Source: Vibrio casei
Lineage (GTDB): Bacteria; Pseudomonadota; Gammaproteobacteria; Enterobacterales; Vibrionaceae
NCBI RefSeq assembly: GCF_002218025.2
Contig: NZ_AP018681.1
Span: forward strand, 620,001-684,000
Direction: 5' to 3'
DNA: 64,000 bases
Of the stretch, positions 28,973 through 38,072 are shown piece by piece. Both the position numbers and the translations under genes were made by a program. The notes below the pieces were generated by a model that did no database searches, had not been told where the DNA came from, and saw only the letters and a program-made list of their open reading frames with translations. Numbering within the stretch: the stretch's first letter is position 1; every line of letters starts with the position of its first letter.

Positions 28973-30571
28973 ATGGCGCAAGACTTTACCGATATTGACA
29001 GCGAAGAGCTGGACGGGCTTATCCAGCGAGTGCACGAGGCAAAGGAGCACGACTTAGCACTGAGTGCGGAAGATTGCCACATCTTGTTGAAGGCATTAAA
29101 GACGCTGGCTGCCTTGCAAGAGCGTCTGTCTGATAACGATATCACCCTGCATAAATTGCGTAAGTTGGTTGGCATGGTCAAGTCATCAGAAACGATGGAC
29201 ACTCTACTCGGCCAGAAAAATAAGAAAAACAAAAACCGCGGTCAAAAACGTCCTAAGCCTAAAAATACCCAACCCAGCACACCACCAGTGAAACCGAAAG
29301 TCACTCAGCATAAACTGGACGATCTAAAGAAAGGCGATAGTTGCCCCGAGTGTCAAAAAGGCAAGTTATATAAATACGAGCCCGCTACGCTGTTGCGGAT
29401 CACTGGGCAAAGTCCGTTCGTCCCAGAGCAACACGTTATGGAGCGGCTACGTTGCAATGCCTGTGGTCAGTACTTCACTGCCAAGTTACCTAATGACGTG
29501 ATAAATGATGGAGAGCCAAGCCAGAAGTATGGTTACAGTGCCCGCAGCCTGATGGCTCTTCACAAGTTTTTTGCAGGTGCACCCTACTATCGTCAGGAGA
29601 GTACGCAAGCGCTGATGGGGATTAAACTGACCGCCTCAACCATCTTTGACCAAGTCGAGTTAGTCGCCAATAGCTTGCAACCCATTTATAACTTGTTAAG
29701 AGTGTTTGCCGCAAACGCAGAGCACTATTATTTAGATGACACGACCAACCGAATTTTAGACAAAGTCCCGATAGAAAAGCCGCAGAGAAATGGAACAAAA
29801 ACCCGAGAGCGCAGTGGTGTTTACAGCTCCGGTTTAGTCGCGGGCTTAAAAGAGGGTCGTACTGTCGTGTTGTATCAGACCAATATCGGTCATGCCGGCG
29901 AGTTCATCGACGAGATTTTACATGACCGTGGCCGGACACTCGCGCCCCCGATATTGATGAGTGATGCCTTATCCAGCAACCGCCCATCGCTTGATTACGT
30001 GGTCGAACACAGTCTGTGCAACAGTCACGGACGACGGCAGTTTGCCGAAGTCCTTAATCAGTTTCCAGATGAAGTGGAGCAAGTACTACAGTGGTATGGT
30101 GAAATCTGGCGACACGATGATGAAGCCAGGGAGCTAGGACTTAACGCGGGGCAACGGTTAGCTTGGCATAAAAAGCTATCACTTCCGGTAATGGAGCAGA
30201 TCCGAAACTGGGGTCAGGCCGAGCTGAACAGGGGAAGTACAGAAGAAAACAGCGGGCTTGGTAAAGCAATTAATTATTTTACTAAGCATTATGAGGGGCT
30301 GACCGCCTTCTGCCGTCTCGAGGGAGCACAGCTGGATAATAACCGAGCGGAGCAAGCACTCAAGCTAGTTGCTCGCAACCGAAAAAATGCCCTGTTCCAT
30401 AAAACACAGGCTGGTGCGAGCATTGCGGATGTGATCATGGCGATGATAGCGACATCAGCCGAAGCGGGTATAAATGTGCTGGATTACTTTAATACGATAC
30501 AGCGAATGGAAAGTGAAGTTAAGGCTAATCCACAACAGTTCTTGCCCTGGAATTATCAGTCCAATATCTAA
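28973..30571 (+). CDS. tnpC: IS66 TnpC DDE transposase
   Basis: A 532-residue transposase. The N-terminal coil is followed by a zinc-binding region (CPECQKGKL ... CNACGQYF) and the catalytic IS66 domain with YYLDDTTNR, LMSDALSSN and the C-terminal NNRAEQALK segment that carries the Glu. It is intact. About 115 bases separate it from tnpB. Confidence 0.95.
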   Translation: MAQDFTDIDSEELDGLIQRVHEAKEHDLALSAEDCHILLKALKTLAALQERLSDNDITLHKLRKLVGMVKSSETMDTLLGQKNKKNKNRGQKRPKPKNTQPSTPPVKPKVTQHKLDDLKKGDSCPECQKGKLYKYEPATLLRITGQSPFVPEQHVMERLRCNACGQYFTAKLPNDVINDGEPSQKYGYSARSLMALHKFFAGAPYYRQESTQALMGIKLTASTIFDQVELVANSLQPIYNLLRVFAANAEHYYLDDTTNRILDKVPIEKPQRNGTKTRERSGVYSSGLVAGLKEGRTVVLYQTNIGHAGEFIDEILHDRGRTLAPPILMSDALSSNRPSLDYVVEHSLCNSHGRRQFAEVLNQFPDEVEQVLQWYGEIWRHDDEARELGLNAGQRLAWHKKLSLPVMEQIRNWGQAELNRGSTEENSGLGKAINYFTKHYEGLTAFCRLEGAQLDNNRAEQALKLVARNRKNALFHKTQAGASIADVIMAMIATSAEAGINVLDYFNTIQRMESEVKANPQQFLPWNYQSNI

Positions 30572-31787
30572 TCAAAACAGGCTCTGGCTTTCGGCCAGAG
30601 CCGCTTCTTAATACCTATGTACACTATCTTCTCGTAAGCTCACTTAACATCATGGAATGCTTTAACAGTATGCCTTGCTTGCATGTGCCCCCAATTTTCG
30701 ACCGGAAAACCACGCCCTTTCTTTACATTGGCTGCCACTTCCATAAAAGCTACGTCAAAAGGCCCCATTCGCTCACCAATCTCTTTAAAATGTTTATCAT
30801 AAGCCGTATCACCACTATAAAAAACAGATGAATGTTGGCTGTGAATGCACCACGAAGCCCATAATGTTTTATTCGTATCTAGCCCGGTTCTACCCGATTG
30901 ATGATTAGCTGGCGTTGCCGTATAAATAACCCCCTTAATCGCCGCTGATTCCCACCAGTCAAATTCCTTTATCTTTGATGGCGATACTCCCCACTTCTCA
31001 AGGTGCTCACCTACGCCTAAGGGCACAAGAAAATGTACATTTTTATCCGCATAAAATTGCATGGTCTCTTTTTCTAAATGGTCATAATGATCATGAGAAA
31101 TAACAATAACATCTGGCATGGGGAGGTTTTCGCGGGTGGTCGGTATACTTACATTTCGTTTAAATAGAGCTTTAACAATATTTGGAGAGGCATGTTCAAA
31201 AACGGGATCGATCAATATTCGTTGTTTGCTCATCTCAATAAATAAGCTTGAATGGCCTAACCATGTGATCCTCAATTCATCGCTTACCTGCCTGAGTTGA
31301 TGAGCATCTAATAGCATATACGGTAATTCATTTTTAGGTTTAAGATGATGTCTTTCACCGGTATATTTCCAAAAAGTCTGAAAGGTAGATTGATGGCTAT
31401 ACTGTTTGGGAAGCTTAGTAATGGCAGTACCATTTTGGAACTGAGCTGAAGATAACATTCGATTTTTACGTTTTTGTCGACTTGTTATAACCTCTTGTTG
31501 GCGTAAATGTCGAATTGATTCTGGAGTAGAAACAATATCAAGCGCTTTTCCTGCAATATTCACTAAAGTATTCGTCATAACCTCGCCTATCGACTAGTAC
31601 TATATAAAACAAGATATGAGCCTTTTACCAAGCTCTGTTTTTAGTGTAGGCAACGATTAGTTTCAAGTAGGTGAACGTTATTTTACAATTTAAATACGCG
31701 GGGCTTAGTATTACTGGTAGGTTTTAGCTAAAATACAAACACAGTGATTGATTACAAGGTCCACTAATTACAACGCTCACTAGATCC

Positions 31788-31826
31788 AAAAGAGGTGTCC
31801 CAACGAATGAAACACCTCTTTTTATG
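31788..31826 (-). terminator. Terminator of the DUF1090 gene
   Basis: AAAAGAGGTGT ... ACACCTCTTTT hairpin, 14 bases past the stop codon, flanked by A and T tracts. Confidence 0.8.
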
Positions 31827-31839
31827 AATAATTCACAGC

Positions 31840-32235
31840 TTATTTTAAGGTTTCTAGTTCAGCTTTTAACCTTTCTAATTCTTTACTGTCTTCCGCTAAT
31901 TTTTCTTTGTATTTATTTACTTTATCCAGCTTCTGATCTTTGATCGCTTCTTTCAAATCATCTTGGTGCTCGGCCATATCTTCTTTCACATCATCAATTT
32001 TATCTTTAAGTTCATCACTTAGACCGTCAGTTGTACAATGTGCTTTAGCCTGTTCGAGTGCTTTGTTTAATCCGGCTTCTTTTTGGTTGTTGTTATATTG
32101 TTTAGCCAAATCTAATTGTGTTTCAATTTGGCAAATTTTGGCCTCACAAGCCGTTTTACCAGAACAATCCTGTGCCACCGTACTAAAACTGATTGACGCC
32201 ATGACCGTGCTTAATACTACTAAAATTAATTTCAT
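31840..32235 (-). CDS. DUF1090 (YqjC-like) periplasmic protein
   Basis: A 131-residue secreted protein. The signal peptide is MKLILVVLSTVMASISFSTVAQ. The mature part begins DCSGKTACEAKICQIETQL, with the DUF1090 cysteines, and continues as a charged coiled coil (KIDDVKEDMAEHQDDLKEAI). E. coli YqjC is the named relative; its function is not established. Monocistronic. Confidence 0.88.
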   Translation of the reverse strand: MKLILVVLSTVMASISFSTVAQDCSGKTACEAKICQIETQLDLAKQYNNNQKEAGLNKALEQAKAHCTTDGLSDELKDKIDDVKEDMAEHQDDLKEAIKDQKLDKVNKYKEKLAEDSKELERLKAELETLK

Positions 32236-32444
32236 TATGTTTCACTCAAAGGAATACAAAACAACATTATAAACAATAAATTCCTCAAACGATATACACA
32301 GACAAAAACTACGGTTTTTAGAGACATCATGCTTAATCAGCCCTATGAGAAATATTCCCTGTCACAGGGTAAATACGCTATTATCCACGCCGTCTAGACT
32401 TTATCTACCTTACTATTTTCCGATTTAATACCTTGGAGTTATTT

Positions 32445-33623
32445 ATGTCATCTGGCCCTCACCAGAAATCGTCTCACAATACGCGTTCGAAGAAAAACAT
32501 CGCTACACCGTCGCCGAAAAAATCTCATTCTCAAGGTAAAAAGACGTCATATCGTAAAACTGAATCAATGACTCCAAAACCAGGCGGTTTACACCCACGT
32601 AATGCTCATTTAGGACGTTATGATTTTGACAAATTAGAACAAGCAAATCCCAACCTTAGTCAATTTGTCATGTTAAATCCCCGTGATGAAAAGACCGTGA
32701 ACTTTAGTGATCCCAAAGCCGTCATTGCGTTAAATGAGGCTCTTTTAAAAGCATATTACGGATTGGATTTCTGGCAAATCCCACAAGGTTACTTATGCCC
32801 GCCAATTCCTGGTCGTGTTGATTATATTCATTATTTAGCAGATCTACTTTCTAACACACTTAATGAATTACCTAAAAACATGACGGAAATGGATAAAGAA
32901 TCCGAAGAACATCATCCGAAAGGTTCTGCTAATCATAAAATGTCTGTCTTGGATATCGGTACTGGCGCAAACTGTATTTATCCGCTTTTAGGAAGTACCC
33001 GTTATGACTGGAATTTTGTTGGGTCGGATATTGATCCTATTTCGGTCAAAACAGCCCAATTGTTGGTTGAAGCAAACCGAAAATTGAAAGGGAAAATAAA
33101 AGTTCGGCTTCAAAGCGATCAAGCAAGTATTTTTAAAGGTATTATTAAACCTCAAGATACATTTGCGCTTTCTATGTGTAATCCGCCGTTCCACGAATCG
33201 ATGGAGAAAGCCGCAGAAGGTAGCCTACGAAAAGTGCATAATTTAAGTAAGTCATCATCTGCAAATTCTGCGTCATTCAAAGCTGCATCACTACAATCAG
33301 ATGGAAAACCGATACTCAATTTTGCAGGGACAGAAAATGAGCTTTGTTATGAAGGTGGAGAAATTGCTTTCTTAACACAAATGGCCAATGAAAGCTTAGA
33401 GTTTTCAGACCAAGTTTGTTGGTTTACTAGCTTAGTTTCAAAGCAAGAAAATGTTCCGCTGCTAGAACAGCAATTAAAGAATTTAAGTGCAAAACAGATA
33501 AAAGTAGTTCATATGTCACAAGGTCATAAAATGACTCGTTTTGTTGCATGGACATTTTTATCACTTGAAGAACAAGTTGAGTTTTTTGGTTCTATGGGCT
33601 TTGATGCAAAGGCTTTTACATAA
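32445..33623 (+). CDS. rlmF: 23S rRNA adenine(1618)-N6 methyltransferase
   Basis: RlmF (YbiN) methylates A1618 of 23S rRNA using SAM. The start is ATG 32445 (TTGGAG upstream), giving 392 residues with a basic Ser/Lys-rich N-terminal extension beyond E. coli RlmF (308). Motifs are HPRNAHLGRYDF, the SAM loop VLDIGTGANCIYPLLG, GSDIDPISVKTAQ and the catalytic NPPFH. An additional Ser-rich insert (LSKSSSANSASFKAASLQSD) follows NPPFH. Monocistronic. Confidence 0.95.
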   Translation: MSSGPHQKSSHNTRSKKNIATPSPKKSHSQGKKTSYRKTESMTPKPGGLHPRNAHLGRYDFDKLEQANPNLSQFVMLNPRDEKTVNFSDPKAVIALNEALLKAYYGLDFWQIPQGYLCPPIPGRVDYIHYLADLLSNTLNELPKNMTEMDKESEEHHPKGSANHKMSVLDIGTGANCIYPLLGSTRYDWNFVGSDIDPISVKTAQLLVEANRKLKGKIKVRLQSDQASIFKGIIKPQDTFALSMCNPPFHESMEKAAEGSLRKVHNLSKSSSANSASFKAASLQSDGKPILNFAGTENELCYEGGEIAFLTQMANESLEFSDQVCWFTSLVSKQENVPLLEQQLKNLSAKQIKVVHMSQGHKMTRFVAWTFLSLEEQVEFFGSMGFDAKAFT

Positions 33624-33655
33624 AATATGTTAATAGCTATTTTTCATTAAAATAA

Positions 33656-33686
33656 AAACGCCCAACTTATCTTAAGTTGGGCGTTA
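33656..33686. terminator. Terminator between convergent rlmF and aroG
   Basis: AACGCCCAACTTA / TAAGTTGGGCGTT, a 13-base perfect stem with a 3-base loop and an A-rich left flank. Confidence 0.85.
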
Positions 33687-33722
33687 AGTTTACCTGATTA
33701 TAAGTTTTTATTTATCAATAAT

Positions 33723-34778
33723 TTACTTAGAGGCCCTGCGAGCAGCAACCGCATCCGCTAATTGACGAAGTACTTTTTCAGTATCTTCCCACCCAATACA
33801 AGCATCTGTGATACTTTGACCATAGTTTTCAACCTTGCCATTAACAAGATCTTGACGACCTTCGTTAAGGTGGCTTTCAATCATCACACCAAAAATGGCA
33901 TCTTCACCTGAAGACAATTGAGCTGAAACATCATCTGCAACGACCATTTGACGTTGAAATTGCTTCGAGCTATTTGCATGGCTAAAGTCAATCATCACTT
34001 TCTGGCGTAGTCCTTGAGACTCAAGTTGTGACTTCACCTCACTAACATGCTTTGCACTATAGTTCGGCTCTTTACCACCACGAAGAATAATATGGCAATC
34101 AGGGTTGCCTGCTGTTTCAATGATCGCGGAATGACCATATTTAGTCACGGATAAAAAATGGTGAGAAGCACCAGCTGAACTACAGGCATCGGTCGCAATT
34201 TTGATATTGCCATCGGTACCATTTTTAAAACCAACCGGGCAAGAAAGACCTGATGCTAATTCACGGTGTACTTGAGACTCCGTTGTACGCGCACCAATCG
34301 CTCCCCAACTGATCAAATCACCAACATATTGTGGAGTAATCATATCAAGGAATTCACTTGCCGTTGGCATACCTGAATCAGTCAAATCCAGCAACAATTT
34401 TCGTCCAATCCGCAAGCCATCATTCAATTGATAAGTGTCATCAAGGTATGGGTCGTTGATTAAACCTTTCCAACCAACCGTGGTTCGTGGTTTTTCAAAA
34501 TATACACGCATAACCACTTCAAGGTTATCTTTCAGTTCATCACGTAACACAGCTAAACGCTTACCGTATTCTAGGGCTGCTTCAGTATCATGAATAGAGC
34601 ATGGTCCAATCACAACCAATAAACGATCATCTTTGTCTTCTAAAATATTGTGTATTGCTTGGCGAGATTGAAATGTCGTCGCGCTCGCCATTTCTGTTGC
34701 TGGAAACTTCTCTAAAACGGCCACTGGTGGCAAAAGTTCTTTAACTTGTTTAATTCTTACATCATCTATTTTTTGCAT
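33723..34778 (-). CDS. aroG: 3-deoxy-7-phosphoheptulonate (DAHP) synthase, AroG type
   Basis: Type I DAHP synthase condensing phosphoenolpyruvate and erythrose 4-phosphate, the first step to aromatic amino acids. The start at ATG 34778 (AAGGAAA upstream) gives 351 residues, like E. coli AroG (350). Diagnostic strings are LLVVIGPCSIHD, VGWKGLINDP, GARTTESQVHRE and FSHANSSKQF. It most resembles the Phe-sensitive AroG, though which aromatic residue inhibits it cannot be read here. The 24 in-frame codons before the start are open and unusually aromatic. Confidence 0.95.
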   Translation of the reverse strand: MQKIDDVRIKQVKELLPPVAVLEKFPATEMASATTFQSRQAIHNILEDKDDRLLVVIGPCSIHDTEAALEYGKRLAVLRDELKDNLEVVMRVYFEKPRTTVGWKGLINDPYLDDTYQLNDGLRIGRKLLLDLTDSGMPTASEFLDMITPQYVGDLISWGAIGARTTESQVHRELASGLSCPVGFKNGTDGNIKIATDACSSAGASHHFLSVTKYGHSAIIETAGNPDCHIILRGGKEPNYSAKHVSEVKSQLESQGLRQKVMIDFSHANSSKQFQRQMVVADDVSAQLSSGEDAIFGVMIESHLNEGRQDLVNGKVENYGQSITDACIGWEDTEKVLRQLADAVAARRASK

Positions 34779-35075
34779 AACGACATTTTCCTTATTATGT
34801 GAGCGCTTTGGATCAAAATAAAAATCATCTAGATACAATAACCAATCCAAAAAACGAGTATTTAGGTTCCTTGTTGTTAACTTATCCTTACAAAATCAGA
34901 ACTTCAATGATTAATTTCATTGGAAAGTCAATTTATCCATGAATCTATTCCTCATCGATTAGTTAACATTATGTTTACAATGACAAGTTTTTATATTTTC
35001 TTGATCACAATTATTGCATCTGAAGACAAAGAGCATAAAATAGTGACTTAGATCACATTTTATAAGATAACCTTT
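34779..35075. promoter_or_regulatory. Divergent control region between aroG and the 35-kb gene
   Basis: On the aroG strand there is a weak TyrR-like half site, TGTAAACATAATGTTAAC, near 34970, in which only the left arm matches the TGTAAA-N6-TTTACA consensus. The open stretch 34779-34850 would encode WLLYLDDFYFDP. On the other strand a CRP-like site lies at 35042-35057. Confidence 0.35.
35042..35057 (+). promoter_or_regulatory. CRP-like site
   Basis: AGTGACTTAGATCACA, 13 of 16 matches to TGTGATCTAGATCACA, with a perfect right half and AT-rich flanks. It ends 18 bases before the start codon of the next gene, so it would overlap its promoter. Confidence 0.5.
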
Positions 35076-35807
35076 ATGCTGTATTACTTTCTTCCTATCT
35101 TATTTGCTAGCTTCTTACTAAGCGCCGCAACGCTTAAAGAACAAAAGCCTCTCGACATCTCGATCAATTTATATGGGCTATCACAAACGAAAATATCATT
35201 AGATGACACAATAAAGTCAATTGATGCTCGTTTAGAAAAAAATAATACAGACAACGCCGCTATCACTTTCTTTTCTGCTTTTAATCAATCTAAAGCTAAT
35301 GTCGTAACTGGCTATAACTATGTGTATGCCCTAAATTCTGGTGAAGGGTTGCGAAATACACCTTTACTCGCAAGTAATTTGCCCATTTACAGCCACTCTC
35401 AACATCACCAGATCTACGATTTTCCATCCAATAAAACTCACGCCAGAGCTTATGTAAAAACATTTTCAGAGCAAAAAGTTGCATTCTTATCACTTATTGA
35501 TTTGGAAAGAAGGAGTGAAAGTTTTCCATCTGATGAAGATATAAAAAAATTAGGTTCTACCATTGATCGTGGTTCAATAGAAGGTTGGAATAAAGTCGTA
35601 TTAGTCAGCCAGTACTCACCAAGCGCAACCAAAGCAATGCTTAAACAATTAAAAGGGATTGATGTAGCTATAACGCTGGGTAGTGAAAGAAATATCACCC
35701 GGGTGGGTAAAACTTGCTTAGCCGAATTTCCTTATAACGATGCCAATCAACTGCCGATAAAAGCCTCGTTGTCAGCATCTGGATACACAACTCGATGTTA
35801 TTGGTAG
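35076..35807 (+). CDS. Secreted hypothetical protein, possibly a degenerate 5'-nucleotidase-like domain
   Basis: A 243-residue protein with an N-terminal hydrophobic segment (MLYYFLPILFASFLLSAATL) that looks like a signal peptide. The body is mixed alpha/beta. The stretch NKVVLVSQYSPSATKAMLKQ then GIDVAITLGSERN is reminiscent of the late strand-helix-strand of calcineurin-like 5'-nucleotidases (SHLG ... GIDVIIGGHSH), but the histidines are missing. Two cysteines near the C terminus could pair. No family is assigned. Its ribosome-binding site is poor. Confidence 0.65.
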   Translation: MLYYFLPILFASFLLSAATLKEQKPLDISINLYGLSQTKISLDDTIKSIDARLEKNNTDNAAITFFSAFNQSKANVVTGYNYVYALNSGEGLRNTPLLASNLPIYSHSQHHQIYDFPSNKTHARAYVKTFSEQKVAFLSLIDLERRSESFPSDEDIKKLGSTIDRGSIEGWNKVVLVSQYSPSATKAMLKQLKGIDVAITLGSERNITRVGKTCLAEFPYNDANQLPIKASLSASGYTTRCYW

Positions 35808-35900
35808 TGTGGCATTTCTTCATTAGCCTGAGTATTTAAATTAAATAAACCATGCGACCAATCATGCACATGGCTTTATTTTTTAATTGAAGATTTATCG

Positions 35901-36332
35901 TTATCGTAAAATCATGCAAGTGGCAGTGGCATGGCCATACAGTTTGCCTTCACTATCTTTTAAACTCCCCTCAGAGATACCTAACGACTTAGTAAGGTTA
36001 ATTAACTTTCCTTCCGCTATTAAGGGTATATTTTGAGGTACAGGTTTAAGCATTTTCACATTCAAATCGATGGTTGCATAACTGATTCCCGCTTCTAGTG
36101 CAGAGTGTACAGCGCATGCAGTCACAGAGTCCATAATTGTCGCTAGAAAACCACCATGCACGCCACCAAGCGGGTTAAGGTGTCTTTCATCCGCGGTGGC
36201 TTCAAACTGTACTTTACCGTATTCAACAGAAATGCCTTTCAATGGCATCGTTTGAGTAATCGATGCTGGGGGGATTTTTCCATCCAACATAGCTTGCAAC
36301 ATTTCTAATCCTGAAAATTGAGAGACTGACAT
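35901..36332 (-). CDS. PaaI-type hot-dog thioesterase
   Basis: A 143-residue acyl-CoA thioesterase-like protein (PaaI/YdiI group). The catalytic signature is HLNPLGGVHGGFLATIMDSVTACAVHS, containing the HGG(x) motif and the general-base region, followed by YATIDLNVKMLKPVP. Substrate unknown; relatives hydrolyse hydroxyphenylacetyl- or dihydroxynaphthoyl-CoA. Monocistronic. Confidence 0.9.
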   Translation of the reverse strand: MSVSQFSGLEMLQAMLDGKIPPASITQTMPLKGISVEYGKVQFEATADERHLNPLGGVHGGFLATIMDSVTACAVHSALEAGISYATIDLNVKMLKPVPQNIPLIAEGKLINLTKSLGISEGSLKDSEGKLYGHATATCMILR

Positions 36333-36543
36333 ACGATTCCTTTGCTCTGTATTGTTGATATAAACATCAGTATCGTAGACATCTGACCATTAATTCAAAC
36401 AAGTGTTTACAAATTTGAGAGTTGTGCATCTTTTTGATTAAAATTTCAGCTTACATTGTGACTCTTAGTCATTATGCTCAATAAACACGGTCGCCTCAGG
36501 AGCATAATAGTACTTACTTATAATTCTCTTACCTATACCCAAA

Positions 36544-37071
36544 TTATTTTTCTATAACTAAGGTTACTTGCCCAACTTCAATGCCAAACTTATTTATACT
36601 GGTACGATTAATCAATTTATCAGGGGTGACTAAATACATCCAATCATCAAAATCGGTTTCTAGTGTGTCGCCTTTATAAGGTAGCACTACTCTGTATTTC
36701 CAATGGAAAACACTACCTTGACTGCGCCCAATAGCATCACCAATAACATCATCAGCTTGCCCTACAGCCGTTCCATCCTCATTTAAGGTAATGTTCCAAA
36801 TACGCTTTTGTGTTTCACCGTCATCATAAACAAAATCTTCTTCAATTATGCCGATGTTACCTTCCCACCGAGCATCCATATTCACCACTAATTTTCGAGT
36901 TAATTCACCTTTGTAATCTTGAACGACACCATAAGCTTTTAACTTTCCATTAAAAAAAGTTTTAAAATCAAAATTAGGTTGGCTACCACTATAATGACTG
37001 ACTTCTGGTGCTGAACAGCTAATGATGAACAACATGCTTAAGAGGATCAAAAGAGACTTAAATAAATTCAT
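36544..37071 (-). CDS. DUF3833-family lipoprotein
   Basis: A 175-residue lipoprotein. The start is ATG 37071 with AAGGAAA upstream. The signal peptide ends in the lipobox FIISC, so the mature N-terminal Cys is lipidated. DUF3833 features are FDFKTFFNGKLKAYGVVQDYKGELTRK, GQADDVIGDAIG and DDWMYLVTPDKLINRTSINKFG. It lies 35 bases downstream of the chalcone-isomerase-like gene in one operon, an association I recall from other vibrios. Likely envelope located, lipocalin-like in shape. Confidence 0.85.
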   Translation of the reverse strand: MNLFKSLLILLSMLFIISCSAPEVSHYSGSQPNFDFKTFFNGKLKAYGVVQDYKGELTRKLVVNMDARWEGNIGIIEEDFVYDDGETQKRIWNITLNEDGTAVGQADDVIGDAIGRSQGSVFHWKYRVVLPYKGDTLETDFDDWMYLVTPDKLINRTSINKFGIEVGQVTLVIEK

Positions 37072-37106
37072 AATTATTTCCTTGATTATCATTTTCAATT
37101 ACATGG

Positions 37107-37613
37107 CTAAGGCTTATCCCCTATCAACTCTCGGCGAAACTCAGGGTGGGATGTATCTTTATCCAGCCAAATCGCGAGAAAATTTTCCGCAAAATCACGT
37201 CCATTAATAACGCCTAACTCCTTTGTATTATGAAGAAAAGTCGCTTGACCTTTAGCGTTGGTGAGTAATGTTAATGAATCACCTTTTTTAATATTTGGCC
37301 AAAGGGATAACAGCTGTTTGTCATAAGTATTTTTTAGATCGAATTTTCCAAGATGTTGCCATTGCTCGTTGGTCGCTTTAACAAGATCTTTGGCGGTAAA
37401 ATCCCTCAAATACGTTAAAGTAAGTTGTATAGGGTATTCGCCTGGTACGTACTGCCCTGACGTTGTAAAAAGTTGCGCGTCATAGACATTCCAAAACATA
37501 TATTTCAAACGCGCTTCGCCAACGAATTTCAACCCATTATTTAACGTGATCCCAGCGTGTGCGAATTGAGATGAAAGAACCATCACCATCAATACCCATG
37601 TCCATTTCAACAT
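37107..37613 (-). CDS. Chalcone-isomerase-like periplasmic protein
   Basis: A 168-residue protein with a signal peptide (MLKWTWVLMVMVLSSQFAHA) and the bacterial chalcone isomerase-like fold: KFVGEARLKYMFWNVYDAQLFT, then YLRDFTAKDLVKATNEQW, ending INGRDFAENFLAIWLDKDT. Bacterial members are not true chalcone isomerases. They often neighbour DUF3833, DUF2878 and cyclopropane-fatty-acid synthase-like genes; only the DUF3833 partner remains here. Confidence 0.85.
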   Translation of the reverse strand: MLKWTWVLMVMVLSSQFAHAGITLNNGLKFVGEARLKYMFWNVYDAQLFTTSGQYVPGEYPIQLTLTYLRDFTAKDLVKATNEQWQHLGKFDLKNTYDKQLLSLWPNIKKGDSLTLLTNAKGQATFLHNTKELGVINGRDFAENFLAIWLDKDTSHPEFRRELIGDKP

Positions 37614-37686
37614 ATAGCCTCAAATAAAAAATGCACAATGGTATTGAATACGGTAAGAATAGAATTTGGATCAGAAAGATAATAAT

Positions 37687-37722
37687 AAAAAAACACCCAA
37701 ATCATACGACTTGGGTGTTAAT
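37687..37722 (-). terminator. Terminator downstream of the aldolase remnant
   Basis: AACACCCAAA ... CTTGGGTGTT hairpin. On the minus strand it is followed by TTTTTTTATT. Confidence 0.8.
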
Positions 37723-37758
37723 AAAGGAAAGACAGTTCCCCTACTCACCCTTAGGGGA

Positions 37759-37992
37759 TTATTTCTGTAAACAATAAGTCTGCACTTGAACGTCAAACAA
37801 ATATAAAATTAAGATACTCTCTGCCGCTTCCCGCATTAAACGAATGGATTCAACCGCCGCTTCTGTACGAAAGGTTACCTCTGCAACCGATAAACCATCT
37901 TCAACTAAGGTTTTAGCTAGCGGTACCGCCTGTTCTACATGAGTAATTTGAATAAAAGGAATCATTTTGTAGTTTTTCAAAAATAATTTCAA
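37759..37992 (-). pseudogene. Truncated KDPG/KHG aldolase (Eda-like)
   Basis: The first ~60 residues follow Eda-family aldolases (MIPFIQITHVEQAVPLAKTL, then AEVTFRTEAAVESIRLMREA, with the catalytic-region Glu). The sequence then diverges into ILILYLFDVQVQTYCLQK and stops. The normal protein is ~210 residues with the Schiff-base lysine far downstream, which is absent here. An internal or 3' deletion therefore inactivated it, while the terminator downstream is retained. It was probably the last gene of the D-aminoacylase operon. The start is TTG 37992 or ATG 37965. Confidence 0.8.
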
Positions 37993-38072
37993 TTTGGATT
38001 ATGATACGAAAAAGACACTGGTTGAATGGTTATCAAGCCAGTATCTTATTGAGTATTAATCACTTAATGTCA

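Larger units (their letters stand above)
28081..30643 (+). mobile_element. IS66-family insertion sequence, copy 1 (2563 bp)
   Basis: Terminal inverted repeats start GTGAGCTTACG at the left and are mirrored as CGTAAGCTCAC at the right, with partial matching inward. The flanking 8-bp target duplication TTAACATC lies at 28073-28080 and 30644-30651. The element carries tnpA-tnpB-tnpC in the usual IS66 order and is inserted in the MBL hydrolase gene. A second copy, apparently identical over the 2.1 kb visible, starts at 61899 in the same orientation. Confidence 0.96.
27859..31578 (-). pseudogene. MBL-fold (UlaG/NAPE-PLD-like) hydrolase, split by an IS66 element
   Basis: The N-terminal 311 codons (31578 down to 30644) and the C-terminal 71 codons (28080 down to 27859) become one frame when the IS and one target copy are removed: AFHDV-KAKSLFPVHWSTYELFTHKW, about 382 residues. 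The metallo-beta-lactamase metal motif is VISHDHYDHLEK; other motifs are WLGHSSLFIE, FYSGDTAYDKHF and PVHWSTYE. Relatives hydrolyse lactones or phospholipids (UlaG, NAPE-PLD). The insertion removes the last metal-site histidine region, so the product is probably dead. Confidence 0.92.

Noticed and set aside
28814..29232. Minus-strand open frames inside the IS66 elements (also near 62632-63050)
   Set aside because: Antisense shadows of tnpB and tnpC, repeated only because the IS is repeated.
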